Positions 54,051-63,816 are shown, counted from the stretch's first letter. The stretch: DNA of 64,000 bases from JAFGPL01 sp963781805 (GCA_963781805.1 CAWAHF010000004.1:2852001-2916000), one strand, 5' to 3'. The notes: generated by a model not told the origin, from the letters alone. Numbers and translations are program-made.

Positions 54051-54962
54051 ATGGGAATCAAAAAACTTTTTGTAATTTATTTCGGATTATTGATTGCCAT
54101 GCTTCTTTGGGGCATGACATTTATATGGTATAAGCAGGCATATCCTCAGATTACACCTATTGCACTGGTAACACTAAGGCTATTTATTTCCAGTCTGCTT
54201 CTTTTTTTAATTGTTATTTTCTTTAGAAAACTGGAACCTGTGCCCAAAAGCGACATTCCTCAATTCCTGCTTCTGGCATTTTTCGAGCCCCTGGTATATT
54301 TTCTTGGAGAGAGTTTTGGAATGAAATATATTTCTTCCACCCTGGCTTCATTGATCATAGCAACCATTCCACTTTTTACTCCTTTTGCCGCCCGCTATTA
54401 CTTTAATGAGAAATTAAAGACAGCGAATTATTTCGGTATAATTCTGTCTATCGTCGGAGTTAGCCTGATAATTCAGACGGATAAAAATATTTATCAATCA
54501 ACTCCCCTGGGAGTTTTGCTTATGATGATTGCTGTATTTTCAACCATAGGCTTTGCAGTGTCGGTTAAAAAGCTTTCGTTTAAATACAATACCTACACCA
54601 TTGTTTTTTATCAGAATTTGATTGGTTTTCTCTATTTCATACCCCTGTTTTTTGTTTTTGATCGCTCGGACTTTTTTCATAATCCTATTGATTTTAAATT
54701 TATTATGCCTGTAATTAAACTTGCAGTTTTTGGGTCAATCCTGGCCTTTTTTCTATTTATCAACTCATTGCGAATTATTGGTATTGCCCGTGCCAGCGTA
54801 TTTACAAATCTCATCCCTGTATTTACTGCCATTCTAAGCTACTACCTGTTAAATGAGCAATTTAATCTGATGAGAATAGCCGGTATTTTAATTGTCATCT
54901 CAGGGTTGGTTCTTTCGCAGGCTGGTACGTTGTTGAAATATCTTAAAAAAGGCGCTTCATGA
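54051..54962 (+). CDS. EamA/DMT-superfamily transporter
   Basis: The 303-residue protein has ten hydrophobic helices arranged as two EamA repeats (the first around residues 5-130, with WGMTFIWYKQAYPQITPIALVTLRLF; the second from about 148, with SKLSFKYNTYTIVFYQN). The C-terminal GIARASVFTNLIPVFTAILSYYLLNEQF is the EamA signature of this family. Members export or import amino acids, nucleotides or drugs; substrate unknown. Its stop overlaps the next gene's start (ATGA, 4 bases). Confidence 0.9.
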   Translation: MGIKKLFVIYFGLLIAMLLWGMTFIWYKQAYPQITPIALVTLRLFISSLLLFLIVIFFRKLEPVPKSDIPQFLLLAFFEPLVYFLGESFGMKYISSTLASLIIATIPLFTPFAARYYFNEKLKTANYFGIILSIVGVSLIIQTDKNIYQSTPLGVLLMMIAVFSTIGFAVSVKKLSFKYNTYTIVFYQNLIGFLYFIPLFFVFDRSDFFHNPIDFKFIMPVIKLAVFGSILAFFLFINSLRIIGIARASVFTNLIPVFTAILSYYLLNEQFNLMRIAGILIVISGLVLSQAGTLLKYLKKGAS

Positions 54963-55456
54963 ACATTACACCTCAATTACTTGCAAAAATAAAACAATAT
55001 GCCGGTGGAAATAAGAGTCTGCTGGCTGAATTTTTTACACGATTAAAACGAACCAATCCCAGGGAATTGGATTCTTTGATTCATAAATATCATGATGAAG
55101 TTTTTTCTGAAATTAATTGTCTCGATTGTGCCAATTGCTGCAAAACCATCAGTCCCAGACTGTACGAGCCGGATATTGAAAGAATGGCAGCTTTTCTTAA
55201 GATAAAAGTCCCTGCATTTAAAAATTTATATGTTGAGACTGATGATGATGGGGACTATGTATTTTGCAATACACCCTGTCCTTTCCTAACAGACGAAAAT
55301 TACTGCAAGATTTATTCCCACAGACCCAAAGCCTGCAGGGAATATCCACATACCAACAGAAAACGAATGTATCAGATTCTTAATATCACAGCAAAAAATG
55401 TTTCAGTTTGCCCCGCTGTCTTTTATATTGTAGAAAAATTGAAATCCAACAGCTGA
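54959..55456 (+). CDS. YkgJ-type cysteine-cluster protein
   Basis: The 165-residue protein has a CxxCxxCC-like cluster (NCLDCANCCKTISPRL near residue 55), then NTPCPFLTDENYCKIYSHRPKACREYPHTN with further Cys. This matches the YkgJ/Zn- or Fe-S-cluster-binding family (putative zinc/iron-chelating domain). A single four-base overlap with the transporter suggests a shared transcript. Function not established. Confidence 0.88.
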   Translation: MNITPQLLAKIKQYAGGNKSLLAEFFTRLKRTNPRELDSLIHKYHDEVFSEINCLDCANCCKTISPRLYEPDIERMAAFLKIKVPAFKNLYVETDDDGDYVFCNTPCPFLTDENYCKIYSHRPKACREYPHTNRKRMYQILNITAKNVSVCPAVFYIVEKLKSNS

Positions 55457-55820
55457 AGATTAACCTAAGAATTAGTTAGAAAATATTCTTTACCGCCAAA
55501 CCCTTCGACTACGCTGCTAATGACACGCTATACGAGCCTTCGACTCTGCTGCTGCTAATTACACGCAATACTAACCTTCGACTCCCATCGGCCGCTAAAG
55601 GCTTGCCGACGGCGCAGCGCTCAGGCTGACTATCATGTCAACTTATTCATAAATAGTGATTTATTACCATCAAGGTCTCAGGGTGGTCATTAGGCTAATC
55701 GTCAGGCTGAGCGTCAGGCTGAGCGTCAGGCTGAGCGTCAGGCTGAGCGTAGTCGAAGCCTTGTTTAGGAATAGAAATATAACTTGCAGATTTAAGGTAT
55801 TTTAATATAAAAATGGTACT
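55457..55820. other. Gene-free interval with palindromic repeats
   Basis: The 364 bases have copies of CTTCGACT(ACGCT): 55503-55514 and inverted at 55746-55758, plus partial ones at 55539 and 55578, and the tandem 12-bp array at 55701. A GC-rich part, GGCCGCTAAAGGCTTGCCGACGGCGCAGCGCTCAGGCTG, is also present. No ORF. Confidence 0.6.
55701..55748. repeat. Tandem repeat, 12-bp unit GTCAGGCTGAGC, four exact copies
   Basis: Four perfect copies from 55701 to 55748, preceded by a degenerate copy (55689-55700). Followed by GTAGTCGAAGCC, the reverse complement of the CTTCGACTACGCT motif at 55503. Confidence 0.9.
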
Positions 55821-56724
55821 TCACTTGTACACAATAACCTTAAGCGTTTTGGAAAGTAATTCTATTTTTAAATTCCTCTTCATCTTTACCGGGTCGCCAT
55901 CGATATGAACAACGGTTTTCTTTTTTCTTTTTATAACAATCTTTTTACCGCGCAATACCTGCATATATTTGCTTTTGTCAATGGTACGATTGAATAATCT
56001 CAATCCAAGAAAAAGCGATTTGATTTTTGGAAACGGTTTGAAAATACAAATGTCCAGTAATCCGTCATCAATTCTTGCCCCGGGTGAAATATAAGCATTA
56101 CTCCCATATTGACCCGCATTGGCAAATGTAATAAGAAAGGCTCTTTCGTTATATTTTTTATCGTCAATTTCAAACTTATATTTTTTAGATCGATAGGTAT
56201 AAAACTCTTTGAACACTGTTTTCAGGTAATTTATAAATCCTCTATGCTCAAGCTTGTCAAAAACTTTTCCGACATGGGCGTCAAATCCCACGCCACACGT
56301 ACAAAAGAAAAACTTATGGTTGATTTTGCCGGAATCTATTTTTCTTATTTTACTATTATTCAATAACTGGACAGCAGACTGATGTGTCACCGGTATTCCA
56401 AGATATCTTGCCAACCCGTTTCCTGATCCGTTAGGGATAATTCCCAGGGCACATTTGGTTCCGTTTAACACAGAAGCTACTTCATTCACAGTTCCATCAC
56501 CTCCAACGGCGACTATTTTTTTCACTCCCATTTTCACCATCTTTCTGGCAATCTTTGCAGCATGGCCCTTATAGGATGTTCCGGAGAATTTCAGGATCAA
56601 AACGTTGCGTATCAAGATTCTTCAGAATAACATCCTCCGTATTGCTCTTTTTCTTTGCTCCGGAGATAGGATTTATGATAAATACAATTTTTTCTTTTTT
56701 CGTTTTTTGAACCTTATTTATCAT
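55821..56724 (-). pseudogene. Diacylglycerol-kinase-family lipid kinase (YegS/DagK type), disrupted by a frameshift
   Basis: The 264-codon frame 55821-56615 lacks the family N-terminus. A second frame, from ATG 56724 to TAA 56569, supplies it: 51 codons with IVFIINPISGAKKK, the usual DagK beta-1 and loop, and DTQRFDPEIL. The frames overlap near CCGGAACATCC (about 56580-56590); deleting one A would give EILRTSYKGHAAKIA, which continues the family pattern. Downstream are the ATP-binding GGDGTVNEVA and GIIPNGSGNGLARYLGI and the C-terminal DGDPVK. Genuine frameshift or sequencing error cannot be told here. The enzyme would phosphorylate diacylglycerol or related lipids. Confidence 0.75.
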
Positions 56725-56831
56725 ATATAATATATCTGTTTGGCAATTTTAGAAATAATTATCCATAAAGCAACCAATTATTTAAATTGACCATCCTATA
56801 ATCAAATATTTTCTGATACCATAATATAAAT

Positions 56832-56839
56832 TATATTTG
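56832..56839 (+). promoter_or_regulatory. Candidate -7 element for the barrel-porQ unit
   Basis: TATATTTG is an exact TAnnTTTG, 24 bases before the ATG at 56863. A -33 TTTG at the right distance is not present; TTTTCTG at about 56809 is the nearest. The region upstream is intergenic and AT-rich. Confidence 0.42.
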
Positions 56840-56862
56840 TTCGTTTTAAACTACATAAACCT

Positions 56863-57486
56863 ATGAAAAAAGCCATTTTCGTTTTAGGAATTTTATTGAT
56901 TGCCTTTACAGGTAAATCACAGGATAAAACAGAGGATTTATCTAAAAGTGTTAATTTTTATCCAAATGAAATCAGGGTAGGATTCTTTCAGTTTTTCCTC
57001 AATACATTTTACCTTGAATATGAACACATGTTTCCCAATAACACAGGGCTGGTGCTCCAGGGCGGTATGTCGCTTAAAAAGAATTCTTACGAGGAGATTA
57101 CAGGAGGTCAGGGTGGATTACAGTTTCGCCTGTACACAAAAAATCTCAGCAAAGACATTGTAGTTCTTAAATTTGAAAATGCTTATTTTGGGCCATTTGT
57201 AAAATACAGGTATCTGGATGTTAGCGATTTAGATGGCGCTTACATAAATGATGTCTGGCATGATGAAATATTGAATAATACATACCAAACATATGGCGGA
57301 GGCATTTTGATTGGGTTTAAATTATCCATGCTCGAAAGAATAACACTCGATTTTAATATTGGCGGCGGAATACAGTTTACCAACGAGGCTAATGATAACG
57401 TGCCCGATTATGCATATGATATTTTCGGAGTAGCCTATACCGGTGTAACTCCGAATGCTAATTTTACATTCGGATTTAAATTTTAA
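56863..57486 (+). CDS. Outer-membrane beta-barrel protein of unknown function
   Basis: The 207-residue protein has a signal peptide (AIFVLGILLIAFTGKSQ) followed by amphipathic strands (NEIRVGFFQFFLNTFYLEYEHMF, GGLQFRLYTKNLS, TYGGGILIGFKLSM) and ends in ANFTFGFKF, a typical last strand. A DUF3575-like small barrel is possible. It ends two bases before porQ and likely shares its transcript. No partner known. Confidence 0.7.
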   Translation: MKKAIFVLGILLIAFTGKSQDKTEDLSKSVNFYPNEIRVGFFQFFLNTFYLEYEHMFPNNTGLVLQGGMSLKKNSYEEITGGQGGLQFRLYTKNLSKDIVVLKFENAYFGPFVKYRYLDVSDLDGAYINDVWHDEILNNTYQTYGGGILIGFKLSMLERITLDFNIGGGIQFTNEANDNVPDYAYDIFGVAYTGVTPNANFTFGFKF

Positions 57487-57488
57487 AA

Positions 57489-58550
57489 ATGTTAATAAAG
57501 CTTAAAAGATACCCGTTCATACTTATCGTTTTATGTTTTGATTTGTTCTCTTTTGGACAACCGGGAGGCAAAGCATTCCAGTTTCTGGAAATGACAAATT
57601 CGGCCCGCGTTGCTTCCCTTGGCGGAAAAGCAGTTGCTATTTACGATGACGATTTGAATATGCCATATTATAATCCCTCTTTGCTCTCGTCGGGTATGGA
57701 TAATAATGTGGTGCTTAATTATGTGAGTTATTTTGCAGGAGTCAATTATGGCTATGCGGCTTATTCCAAAACGTATGAAGGAATAGGCAATTTTGCCGCA
57801 GGGATTCATTATCTAAATTATGGCACTTTTACAGGCGCTGATGCAACTGGCGCTAAAACCTCCGATTTCAGGGCATCGGAATATGCACTAAATTTTATTT
57901 ACTCACGAAAAATCGATAGCCTGATTTATGCGGGGGTAAACCTAAAGCCTATTTATTCCAGTCTTGAATCCTATTCATCTTTTGCGCTTGCCATGGACAT
58001 TGGTGTAACTTACCATAATCCGGAAAAACTTTTCACAGCTTCACTGGTTTTAAGAAACGCTGGAACACAACTATATACATATTATCCAAACGGGGAATAC
58101 GAGCCTCTTCCGTTTGATATTGCCCTGGGATTCTCAAAAGGATTAGCACATTCACCTTTTAAATTCTATGTAATTGCCGATCATCTGGAGAAATTTGATC
58201 TGACATATCAAACAGCCGAAGATAAAAACGCTTCTGTAGATGCATTTACAGGTGATACAAAAACATCGAGTAAGTTTGATGCCGCACTTGATAAAACCAT
58301 GAGACATATGACCATTGGTACCGAGTTTACACTTACCAAGAGTTTTGTGTTACGGTTTGGTTATAACTACCGCAGACGGCAGGAAATGAAAGTTGATTCA
58401 CGTCCCGGAACGGTTGGTTTTTCATGGGGACTGGGTATCCGGATTAAAAAATTTCATTTTAGCTATGCCAGATCAGCTTATCACCTTGCCGGCTCGCCAA
58501 ACTATTTTTCCCTTAGTGTGAATTTGTCAGAGTTCAATAAAAAACTCTAG
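57489..58550 (+). CDS. porQ: Type IX secretion system protein PorQ
   Basis: PorQ is a predicted outer-membrane beta-barrel of the type IX secretion system and part of the attachment step that anchors cargo to the surface with PorU, PorV and PorZ. The 353-residue protein has a signal peptide, then GGKAFQFLEMTNSARVASLGGKAVA and MPYYNPSLLSSGMDNNVVLNYVSYFAGVNYGYAAYS, the PorV/PorQ-like NPS/NPA barrel start, and strands to the end (NYFSLSVNLSEF). Its place directly before cmk matches what I know of porQ in other Bacteroidota. It is not proof of function, but with sprA it indicates a working T9SS. Confidence 0.9.
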   Translation: MLIKLKRYPFILIVLCFDLFSFGQPGGKAFQFLEMTNSARVASLGGKAVAIYDDDLNMPYYNPSLLSSGMDNNVVLNYVSYFAGVNYGYAAYSKTYEGIGNFAAGIHYLNYGTFTGADATGAKTSDFRASEYALNFIYSRKIDSLIYAGVNLKPIYSSLESYSSFALAMDIGVTYHNPEKLFTASLVLRNAGTQLYTYYPNGEYEPLPFDIALGFSKGLAHSPFKFYVIADHLEKFDLTYQTAEDKNASVDAFTGDTKTSSKFDAALDKTMRHMTIGTEFTLTKSFVLRFGYNYRRRQEMKVDSRPGTVGFSWGLGIRIKKFHFSYARSAYHLAGSPNYFSLSVNLSEFNKKL

Positions 58551-58633
58551 AACCAACTTATTTAGCACAATCCGTTAATAGTCAATGTCTTTATGGAATT
58601 CCATTCCGATCAGGAATAACGGAAAAGTATTGC

Positions 58634-58641
58634 TATTTTTG
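58634..58641 (+). promoter_or_regulatory. Candidate -7 element for cmk
   Basis: TATTTTTG matches TAnnTTTG, 29 bases before the cmk ATG. No -33 TTTG at the standard distance, so weak support. Confidence 0.35.
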
Positions 58642-58669
58642 CCTTCGAAAAAATGAATCATTTACCCTG

Positions 58670-59380
58670 ATGAAAAACAGACTGGTTATTACGGTTGATG
58701 GCTATTCCTCTTGCGGAAAGAGTACTTTTGCCAAATCAATTGCAAAAGAACTGGGATATGTTTATATTGACAGCGGCGCCATGTACAGGGCAGTGGCGCT
58801 TTATGGATTAAGGCATAAATTTGTTGGTAAAACATATTTTGACAAAGAATCATTGATCACCCATTTGCAGGATATATCCATAGATTTCAGGCAAAATGAT
58901 AAGGGTATCAATGTAACCATGCTCAATGGTGAAAATGTTGAAAATGAAATCAGAGGCGTTGAAATAGCAGAGTATGCAAGCAATGTATCGAAAATCAAAG
59001 AAATCAGGGCAAAACTTGTATCCATCCAGCAAGCGCTTGGCACAAACGGAGGTATCGTGATGGATGGGCGTGATATTGGTACAGTTGTTTTTCCTGAAGC
59101 CGATCTCAAGATTTTTATGACTGCCAGACCAGAGATCAGGGCACAAAGAAGATACGACGAATTAATGGGTAAAGGATATAAGGTCAATTTTCAGGAAGTT
59201 CTTAAAAATATTCTTGAAAGAGATTACCAGGATTCAAACAGGGAAGAAAGCCCGCTTAGAAAGGCCGATGATGCAATTGAACTTGATAATAGTGAATTAA
59301 CTCCAGAAGAACAGATGATATGGTTCAAAACATTGATGAAACATTATCAGACCAAAAAATCAGACGAAGCTCAGATATGA
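58670..59380 (+). CDS. cmk: Cytidylate kinase
   Basis: Cmk phosphorylates CMP and dCMP. The 236-residue protein has the P-loop VDGYSSCGKSTFAKSIA (residues 9-25), the substrate region SGAMYRAVALYGL, MDGRDIGTVVFPEADLKIFMTA and RDYQDSNREESPLRKADDAIELDN near the C-terminus. Length normal for bacterial Cmk. Its TGA stop overlaps the ispH start by 4 bases (ATGA), so cmk and ispH are coupled. Confidence 0.96.
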   Translation: MKNRLVITVDGYSSCGKSTFAKSIAKELGYVYIDSGAMYRAVALYGLRHKFVGKTYFDKESLITHLQDISIDFRQNDKGINVTMLNGENVENEIRGVEIAEYASNVSKIKEIRAKLVSIQQALGTNGGIVMDGRDIGTVVFPEADLKIFMTARPEIRAQRRYDELMGKGYKVNFQEVLKNILERDYQDSNREESPLRKADDAIELDNSELTPEEQMIWFKTLMKHYQTKKSDEAQI

Positions 59381-60264
59381 ACATTGATATCGATCCGGGT
59401 TCCGGTTTTTGTTTTGGTGTAGTGAAGGTTATCGATCTTGCCGAAAAAATGTTGAAAGAGGATGGCAAGCTTTATTGTCTGGGCGATATTGTGCACAATA
59501 ACGAAGAGGTCGAAAGATTAAAAAAGAGCGGGCTTATTATCATCAATCGAGAGAAATTCAAAAAATTAAAAAATTGCAGGGTTTTGATCCGGGCGCATGG
59601 TGAACCTCCTGAAACTTATGAAATCGCAAAACAAAATCACATTGAAATAATTGACGGAACCTGCCCGGTTGTTTTGAAACTACAGCAACGAATCAGAAAT
59701 AAATACAGTGAACTGATAAAAGACGGCGGACAGATCGTTATTTATGGGAAAAAGGGACATGCAGAAGTGGAAGGACTGACAGGACAAACCAATAATCGGG
59801 CAATAATTGTCGAATCGATGGAAGATCTGGATAAAATTGATCCTTCGAAACCTTTGCACATGTTTGCCCAGACGACTAAAAGCCGCGATGGTTATTCCAA
59901 AATCTTTGATGAAGTAAGGAAAAGATATGCGGCCGCCAATAACAATAATATATATCCTGAGTGCACCAATTCAATTTGCGGACAGGTATCTGCCAGGTCT
60001 CCCAAATTAAAAAGTTTCTGTTCAAAATATGATGTTATCATTTTTGTAAGCGGAAAGAAAAGTTCGAACGGGAAAATATTATTTGAAGATTGTAAACTGG
60101 TCAATTCCAAAAGTCATTTTGTTTCAAATGTAAATGAAATCAATAAATCCTGGTTCAAACATGCGAAATCTGTCGGTATTTGCGGAGCAACATCTACACC
60201 GAAATGGCTTATGGAAGAAATAGCAGACATAATAAAAAATTTACACTTAATTCACATTAGTTAA
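59377..60264 (+). CDS. ispH: 4-hydroxy-3-methylbut-2-enyl diphosphate reductase
   Basis: IspH makes isopentenyl and dimethylallyl diphosphate at the end of the MEP pathway using a [4Fe-4S] cluster. I start at 59377 (MNIDIDPGSGFCFG); the upstream frame is cmk overlap. The 295-residue protein has the three cluster cysteines Cys12, Cys96 (DGTCPVV) and Cys200 (TNSICGQ), the IRAHGEPPE region, the Thr/Glu pocket and the C-terminal SVGICGATSTPKWLMEEI. It directly follows cmk. In some relatives ispH is fused to ribosomal S1; not here. Confidence 0.95.
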   Translation: MNIDIDPGSGFCFGVVKVIDLAEKMLKEDGKLYCLGDIVHNNEEVERLKKSGLIIINREKFKKLKNCRVLIRAHGEPPETYEIAKQNHIEIIDGTCPVVLKLQQRIRNKYSELIKDGGQIVIYGKKGHAEVEGLTGQTNNRAIIVESMEDLDKIDPSKPLHMFAQTTKSRDGYSKIFDEVRKRYAAANNNNIYPECTNSICGQVSARSPKLKSFCSKYDVIIFVSGKKSSNGKILFEDCKLVNSKSHFVSNVNEINKSWFKHAKSVGICGATSTPKWLMEEIADIIKNLHLIHIS

Positions 60265-60295
60265 AAAAATATTCAAAAATTTGTCAGAATTATTA

Positions 60296-61279
60296 ATGGA
60301 TAATATGGAAGTTATAAAGCGAGTAGGTGTTCTAACCTCAGGCGGTGATGCGCCAGGAATGAATGCTGCAATACGGGCAGTTACAAGGGCTGCAATTCAT
60401 AATGATCTTGAAGTATATGGAATAAAAAGAGGTTATCAGGGAATGATTGAGGGAGACATTATCAGATTGAACTCAAACAATGTTAGCGGGATTTTACAAA
60501 ACGGAGGAACTATTTTACAGACAGCCAGATGCAAGGAATTTTTATTGACTGAAGGCAGACGAATAGCATATGAACAACTTGTTAATTTTCAGATAGACGG
60601 CGTTATTGTTATCGGAGGCGACGGGTCCTTTACAGGTGCAAGCATCATGTCGAAAGAATATGAAATACCTTTTATTGGCATTCCGGGAACCATAGATAAT
60701 GATTTATATGGCACGGATTACACCATTGGTTACGATACCGCACTGAATACCGTGACATCTGCAGTTGATAAAATAAGGGATACAGCCAGTTCACATAATC
60801 GGATATTTTTTATCGAAGTAATGGGGAAAGAAGCTGGATTTCTTGCCCTTACAAGTGGTATTGCATTGGGCGCCGAAGGAATATTAATTCCCGAAGTGAA
60901 AGGTCAGTTTGAACCACTTAAGAAATATCTTTGTCAGCGGGCAAAACTCAGAAAATCAAGTATAGTGCTGGTTGCCGAAGGTGACGATGAAGGCAGGGCA
61001 ATTGAAATAGCTTCAAAATTTCAAAAAGAATTTCCTGAACTGGATATCCGGACCACCATCCTGGGACATATTCAACGGGGAGGCTCGCCGTCGGTACTTG
61101 ACCGTGTAAATGCCAGCAGAATGGGTGTTGCTGCAATTGAAGCCCTGCTTGACGACCAAAAAAGCATAATGATTGGCATTGTAAATAATAATATCGTCTA
61201 TGTGCCATTAAATAAAACATTTAAAGTTCATAAAGAAGTAAGCAAAGATTTGCTTGAGCTGGTTGCTCTGCTGAATTAG
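60296..61279 (+). CDS. pfkA: ATP-dependent 6-phosphofructokinase
   Basis: PfkA commits fructose 6-phosphate to glycolysis. I prefer the ATG at 60296 (327 residues; an upstream TTG and a second ATG at 60305 are alternatives). Motifs: VLTSGGDAPGMNAAIR (ATP), GVIVIGGDGSFTGA with Gly-Asp of the ATP type (GGDGS), IPGTIDNDLYGTDYTIGYDTALNTV (active-site Asp), EVMGKEAGFLAL and LGHIQRGGSPSVLDR. It belongs to the group of classical bacterial PfkA of about 320 residues, unlike the PPi-dependent enzymes with GGDD. Confidence 0.95.
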   Translation: MDNMEVIKRVGVLTSGGDAPGMNAAIRAVTRAAIHNDLEVYGIKRGYQGMIEGDIIRLNSNNVSGILQNGGTILQTARCKEFLLTEGRRIAYEQLVNFQIDGVIVIGGDGSFTGASIMSKEYEIPFIGIPGTIDNDLYGTDYTIGYDTALNTVTSAVDKIRDTASSHNRIFFIEVMGKEAGFLALTSGIALGAEGILIPEVKGQFEPLKKYLCQRAKLRKSSIVLVAEGDDEGRAIEIASKFQKEFPELDIRTTILGHIQRGGSPSVLDRVNASRMGVAAIEALLDDQKSIMIGIVNNNIVYVPLNKTFKVHKEVSKDLLELVALLN

Positions 61280-61332
61280 TTAATCTGGAATTACCGGATA
61301 AGTCATAGTATTCCTTATCCAACATTACCACA

Positions 61333-63816
61333 ATGACAACTAAAACCTGGTTTGTTGATGTTATTCTACCACTGCCCCTGCCGTTTCTTTACACGTATGG
61401 TATTTCAGCCATAGAAAGTAAATCATTACGTCCGGGTTGCAGAGTAACTGTACAATTTGGTAAACGGAAATATTACACTGCTATTGTTAAGAAAATTCAT
61501 AGCAATAAACCAGCAGATTACGATGTAAAAAATATCCTTTCGGTTCTTGATCATAATCCGGTTATCAACACCATTCAACTCCAATTCTGGGAATGGTTGG
61601 CCGATTATTATTTGTGCAATCTAGGAGAGGTTTTCAAAGCAGCCTTACCTCCGGATATGAAATTAGAAAGTGAAACTAAAATTTTCCAGGTAGCAGTTGA
61701 TTTTCAGGATTACAGTTTAACCAGGACAGAAGAGGTGATATTAGATGCTCTGAATAAAACCAATGGTTTATCATTAAAACAATTAAATGATATTTCTGAT
61801 CGAAAAGATGTGTTGCCGGTTGTGAAATCAATGGTTGAAAAAGGCATGGTAGATATTGAAGAACAACTGATTGAGAAGTACAAACCAAAAATTAAAAAGT
61901 ATGTAAGCCTGACGGTCAGGGATACGAATGAAAAAATATTGAATGGTATTATTACAAAACTTGAACGCAGCCCAAAACAATTGAATGTATTTCTCAAATA
62001 CATAGAATTGTCGGGAATTGAACCGGGGAATAAAACAAAGGAGATTGAAAAATCTGAATTACTTAAAAAATCCGGGAAATCACCTTCGGTTTTAAATAGC
62101 CTGATTAAAAAGGGTATATTGGAGATCATTGAAAGAGAAACCGGAAGATTAAACGACGAAAATACGGAAGTAGATAATATTTCTGTTTTGAATCGTAGTC
62201 AGGATATGGCTCTGCATAAAATTAAGGAGTTATTTAATTATAAAGATATTCTCCTGTTGCATGGAGTAACTTCAAGTGGAAAAACAGAAATATATTTTCA
62301 TCTTATAAACGAGCAACTGGAAAATAATAAGCAAGTGCTTTACCTGTTGCCCGAAATTGCTTTAACTGCCCAGATTATTAACAGGTTGAAAAGTGTATTT
62401 GGAAATAAGGTCGGGATATATCATTCGAGATTCAGCAATGCAGAAAGACAGGAAATTTATACAAATATTTTGGGACAATTAAAGCCCAATCAAACCAGAT
62501 ATCAGATAATTCTTGGCGCGAGATCATCGGTGTTTCTTCCGTTTGATAATCTGGGATTGATCATTATTGATGAAGAACATGAAAATTCCTATAAACAATT
62601 CGATCCCGCGCCCAGATACCATGCAAGAGACGCAGCTATTGTGCTCGCAAAACTTCACAATGCAAAAGTATTGCTGGGCTCTGCAACGCCTTCTCTTGAG
62701 TCATATCATAATGCCCTCTCAGGTAAATATGATCTGGTTGAATTGAATGAGCGCTTTTTAAACCTTGAAATGCCTGAAATAAAAGTGGTTGACTTGATTT
62801 CTTCCAGAAAAAGAAAAGAGATGAAATCTCATTTCTCAAACCTGTTAATCAATTCCATTTCGGCCGCTCTTGAAAATAAAGAACAAATAATATTGTTTCA
62901 AAACAGGCGCGGATTTTCTCCCTATTTAGAATGTGATGACTGCGGTTGGATACCTGTTTGTAAAAATTGTGATGTAAGCCTTACGTATCATAAAAAATTT
63001 AATAAACTACTTTGCCATTATTGCGGTTATACCATAAGTAATCCTAAAACATGCGATTCGTGCGGAAGCGCAGTAATATTGTCAAAAGGTTTTGGTACTG
63101 AGAAAATCGAAGATGAAATCGGCATAATGTTTCCACAGGCAAAAATAGCCAGACTGGATATGGATAATGCCCGCACACGCAATAGCTATACACGGATTAT
63201 TTACGGATTTGAAACAGGAGAGATCGACATTCTTGTAGGAACACAGATGGTTTCAAAAGGATTGGATTTTGACAACGTTCAGGTGGTGGGTATTCTAAAT
63301 GCAGATAATATGCTAAATTATCCCGATTTCAGATCATATGAAAGAAGCTATCAGCTTATGGCTCAGGTGAGCGGAAGGGCAGGCAGAAAAAACGGAAGGG
63401 GAATTGTTATCATCCAGACTTCGGATCCAAAAAATCCTGTCATCACAAGTGTCGTCAATAATAATTTTAAGCAGATGTTTACAGATCAAATATCTGAAAG
63501 GGAGAGTTTCAAATATCCTCCTTTCTACCGACTTATAAGCCTGGTTATTAAACATAAAAATATTATGGTGTTAAACCCGGCTTCTGAAGATCTTGCCCGG
63601 AATTTAAGAATACTCTATGATAAAAGGGTTATTGGTCCCGAATTCCCTGTTATAAGCAGAATTCAGAACTGGCATTTGAAACACATCCTAATCAAATTTG
63701 AAAAAGATAGTACCCTGTCTGCGAAAAAAAATGCATTAAGGAAAATTATTGAAGATTTCCTCAAAAACAAAAAATATTCCGGAATCCAGATTAATATAAA
63801 TGTTGATCCGATGTAG
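61333..63816 (+). CDS. priA: Primosomal protein N' (PriA helicase)
   Basis: PriA reloads the replisome at stalled forks. The 827-residue protein has an N-terminal 3'-DNA-binding domain, a winged-helix region, helicase Walker A GVTSSGKTEIYF (about residue 311), the DEEH box (DEEHENSYKQ), and a zinc-binding insertion of eight cysteines (CDDCGWIPVCKNCDVSLTYH, then LCHYCGYTISNPKTCDSCGS). Motif TQMVSKGLDFDNV and QVSGRAGRKNGRG follow. Length is on the larger side of PriA (730-830). Confidence 0.96.
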   Translation: MTTKTWFVDVILPLPLPFLYTYGISAIESKSLRPGCRVTVQFGKRKYYTAIVKKIHSNKPADYDVKNILSVLDHNPVINTIQLQFWEWLADYYLCNLGEVFKAALPPDMKLESETKIFQVAVDFQDYSLTRTEEVILDALNKTNGLSLKQLNDISDRKDVLPVVKSMVEKGMVDIEEQLIEKYKPKIKKYVSLTVRDTNEKILNGIITKLERSPKQLNVFLKYIELSGIEPGNKTKEIEKSELLKKSGKSPSVLNSLIKKGILEIIERETGRLNDENTEVDNISVLNRSQDMALHKIKELFNYKDILLLHGVTSSGKTEIYFHLINEQLENNKQVLYLLPEIALTAQIINRLKSVFGNKVGIYHSRFSNAERQEIYTNILGQLKPNQTRYQIILGARSSVFLPFDNLGLIIIDEEHENSYKQFDPAPRYHARDAAIVLAKLHNAKVLLGSATPSLESYHNALSGKYDLVELNERFLNLEMPEIKVVDLISSRKRKEMKSHFSNLLINSISAALENKEQIILFQNRRGFSPYLECDDCGWIPVCKNCDVSLTYHKKFNKLLCHYCGYTISNPKTCDSCGSAVILSKGFGTEKIEDEIGIMFPQAKIARLDMDNARTRNSYTRIIYGFETGEIDILVGTQMVSKGLDFDNVQVVGILNADNMLNYPDFRSYERSYQLMAQVSGRAGRKNGRGIVIIQTSDPKNPVITSVVNNNFKQMFTDQISERESFKYPPFYRLISLVIKHKNIMVLNPASEDLARNLRILYDKRVIGPEFPVISRIQNWHLKHILIKFEKDSTLSAKKNALRKIIEDFLKNKKYSGIQININVDPM

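Noticed and set aside
61299..61320. Hairpin GGATAAG...CTTATCC between pfkA and priA as terminator
   Set aside because: No T-run follows and the stem is short; probably a coincidental palindrome.
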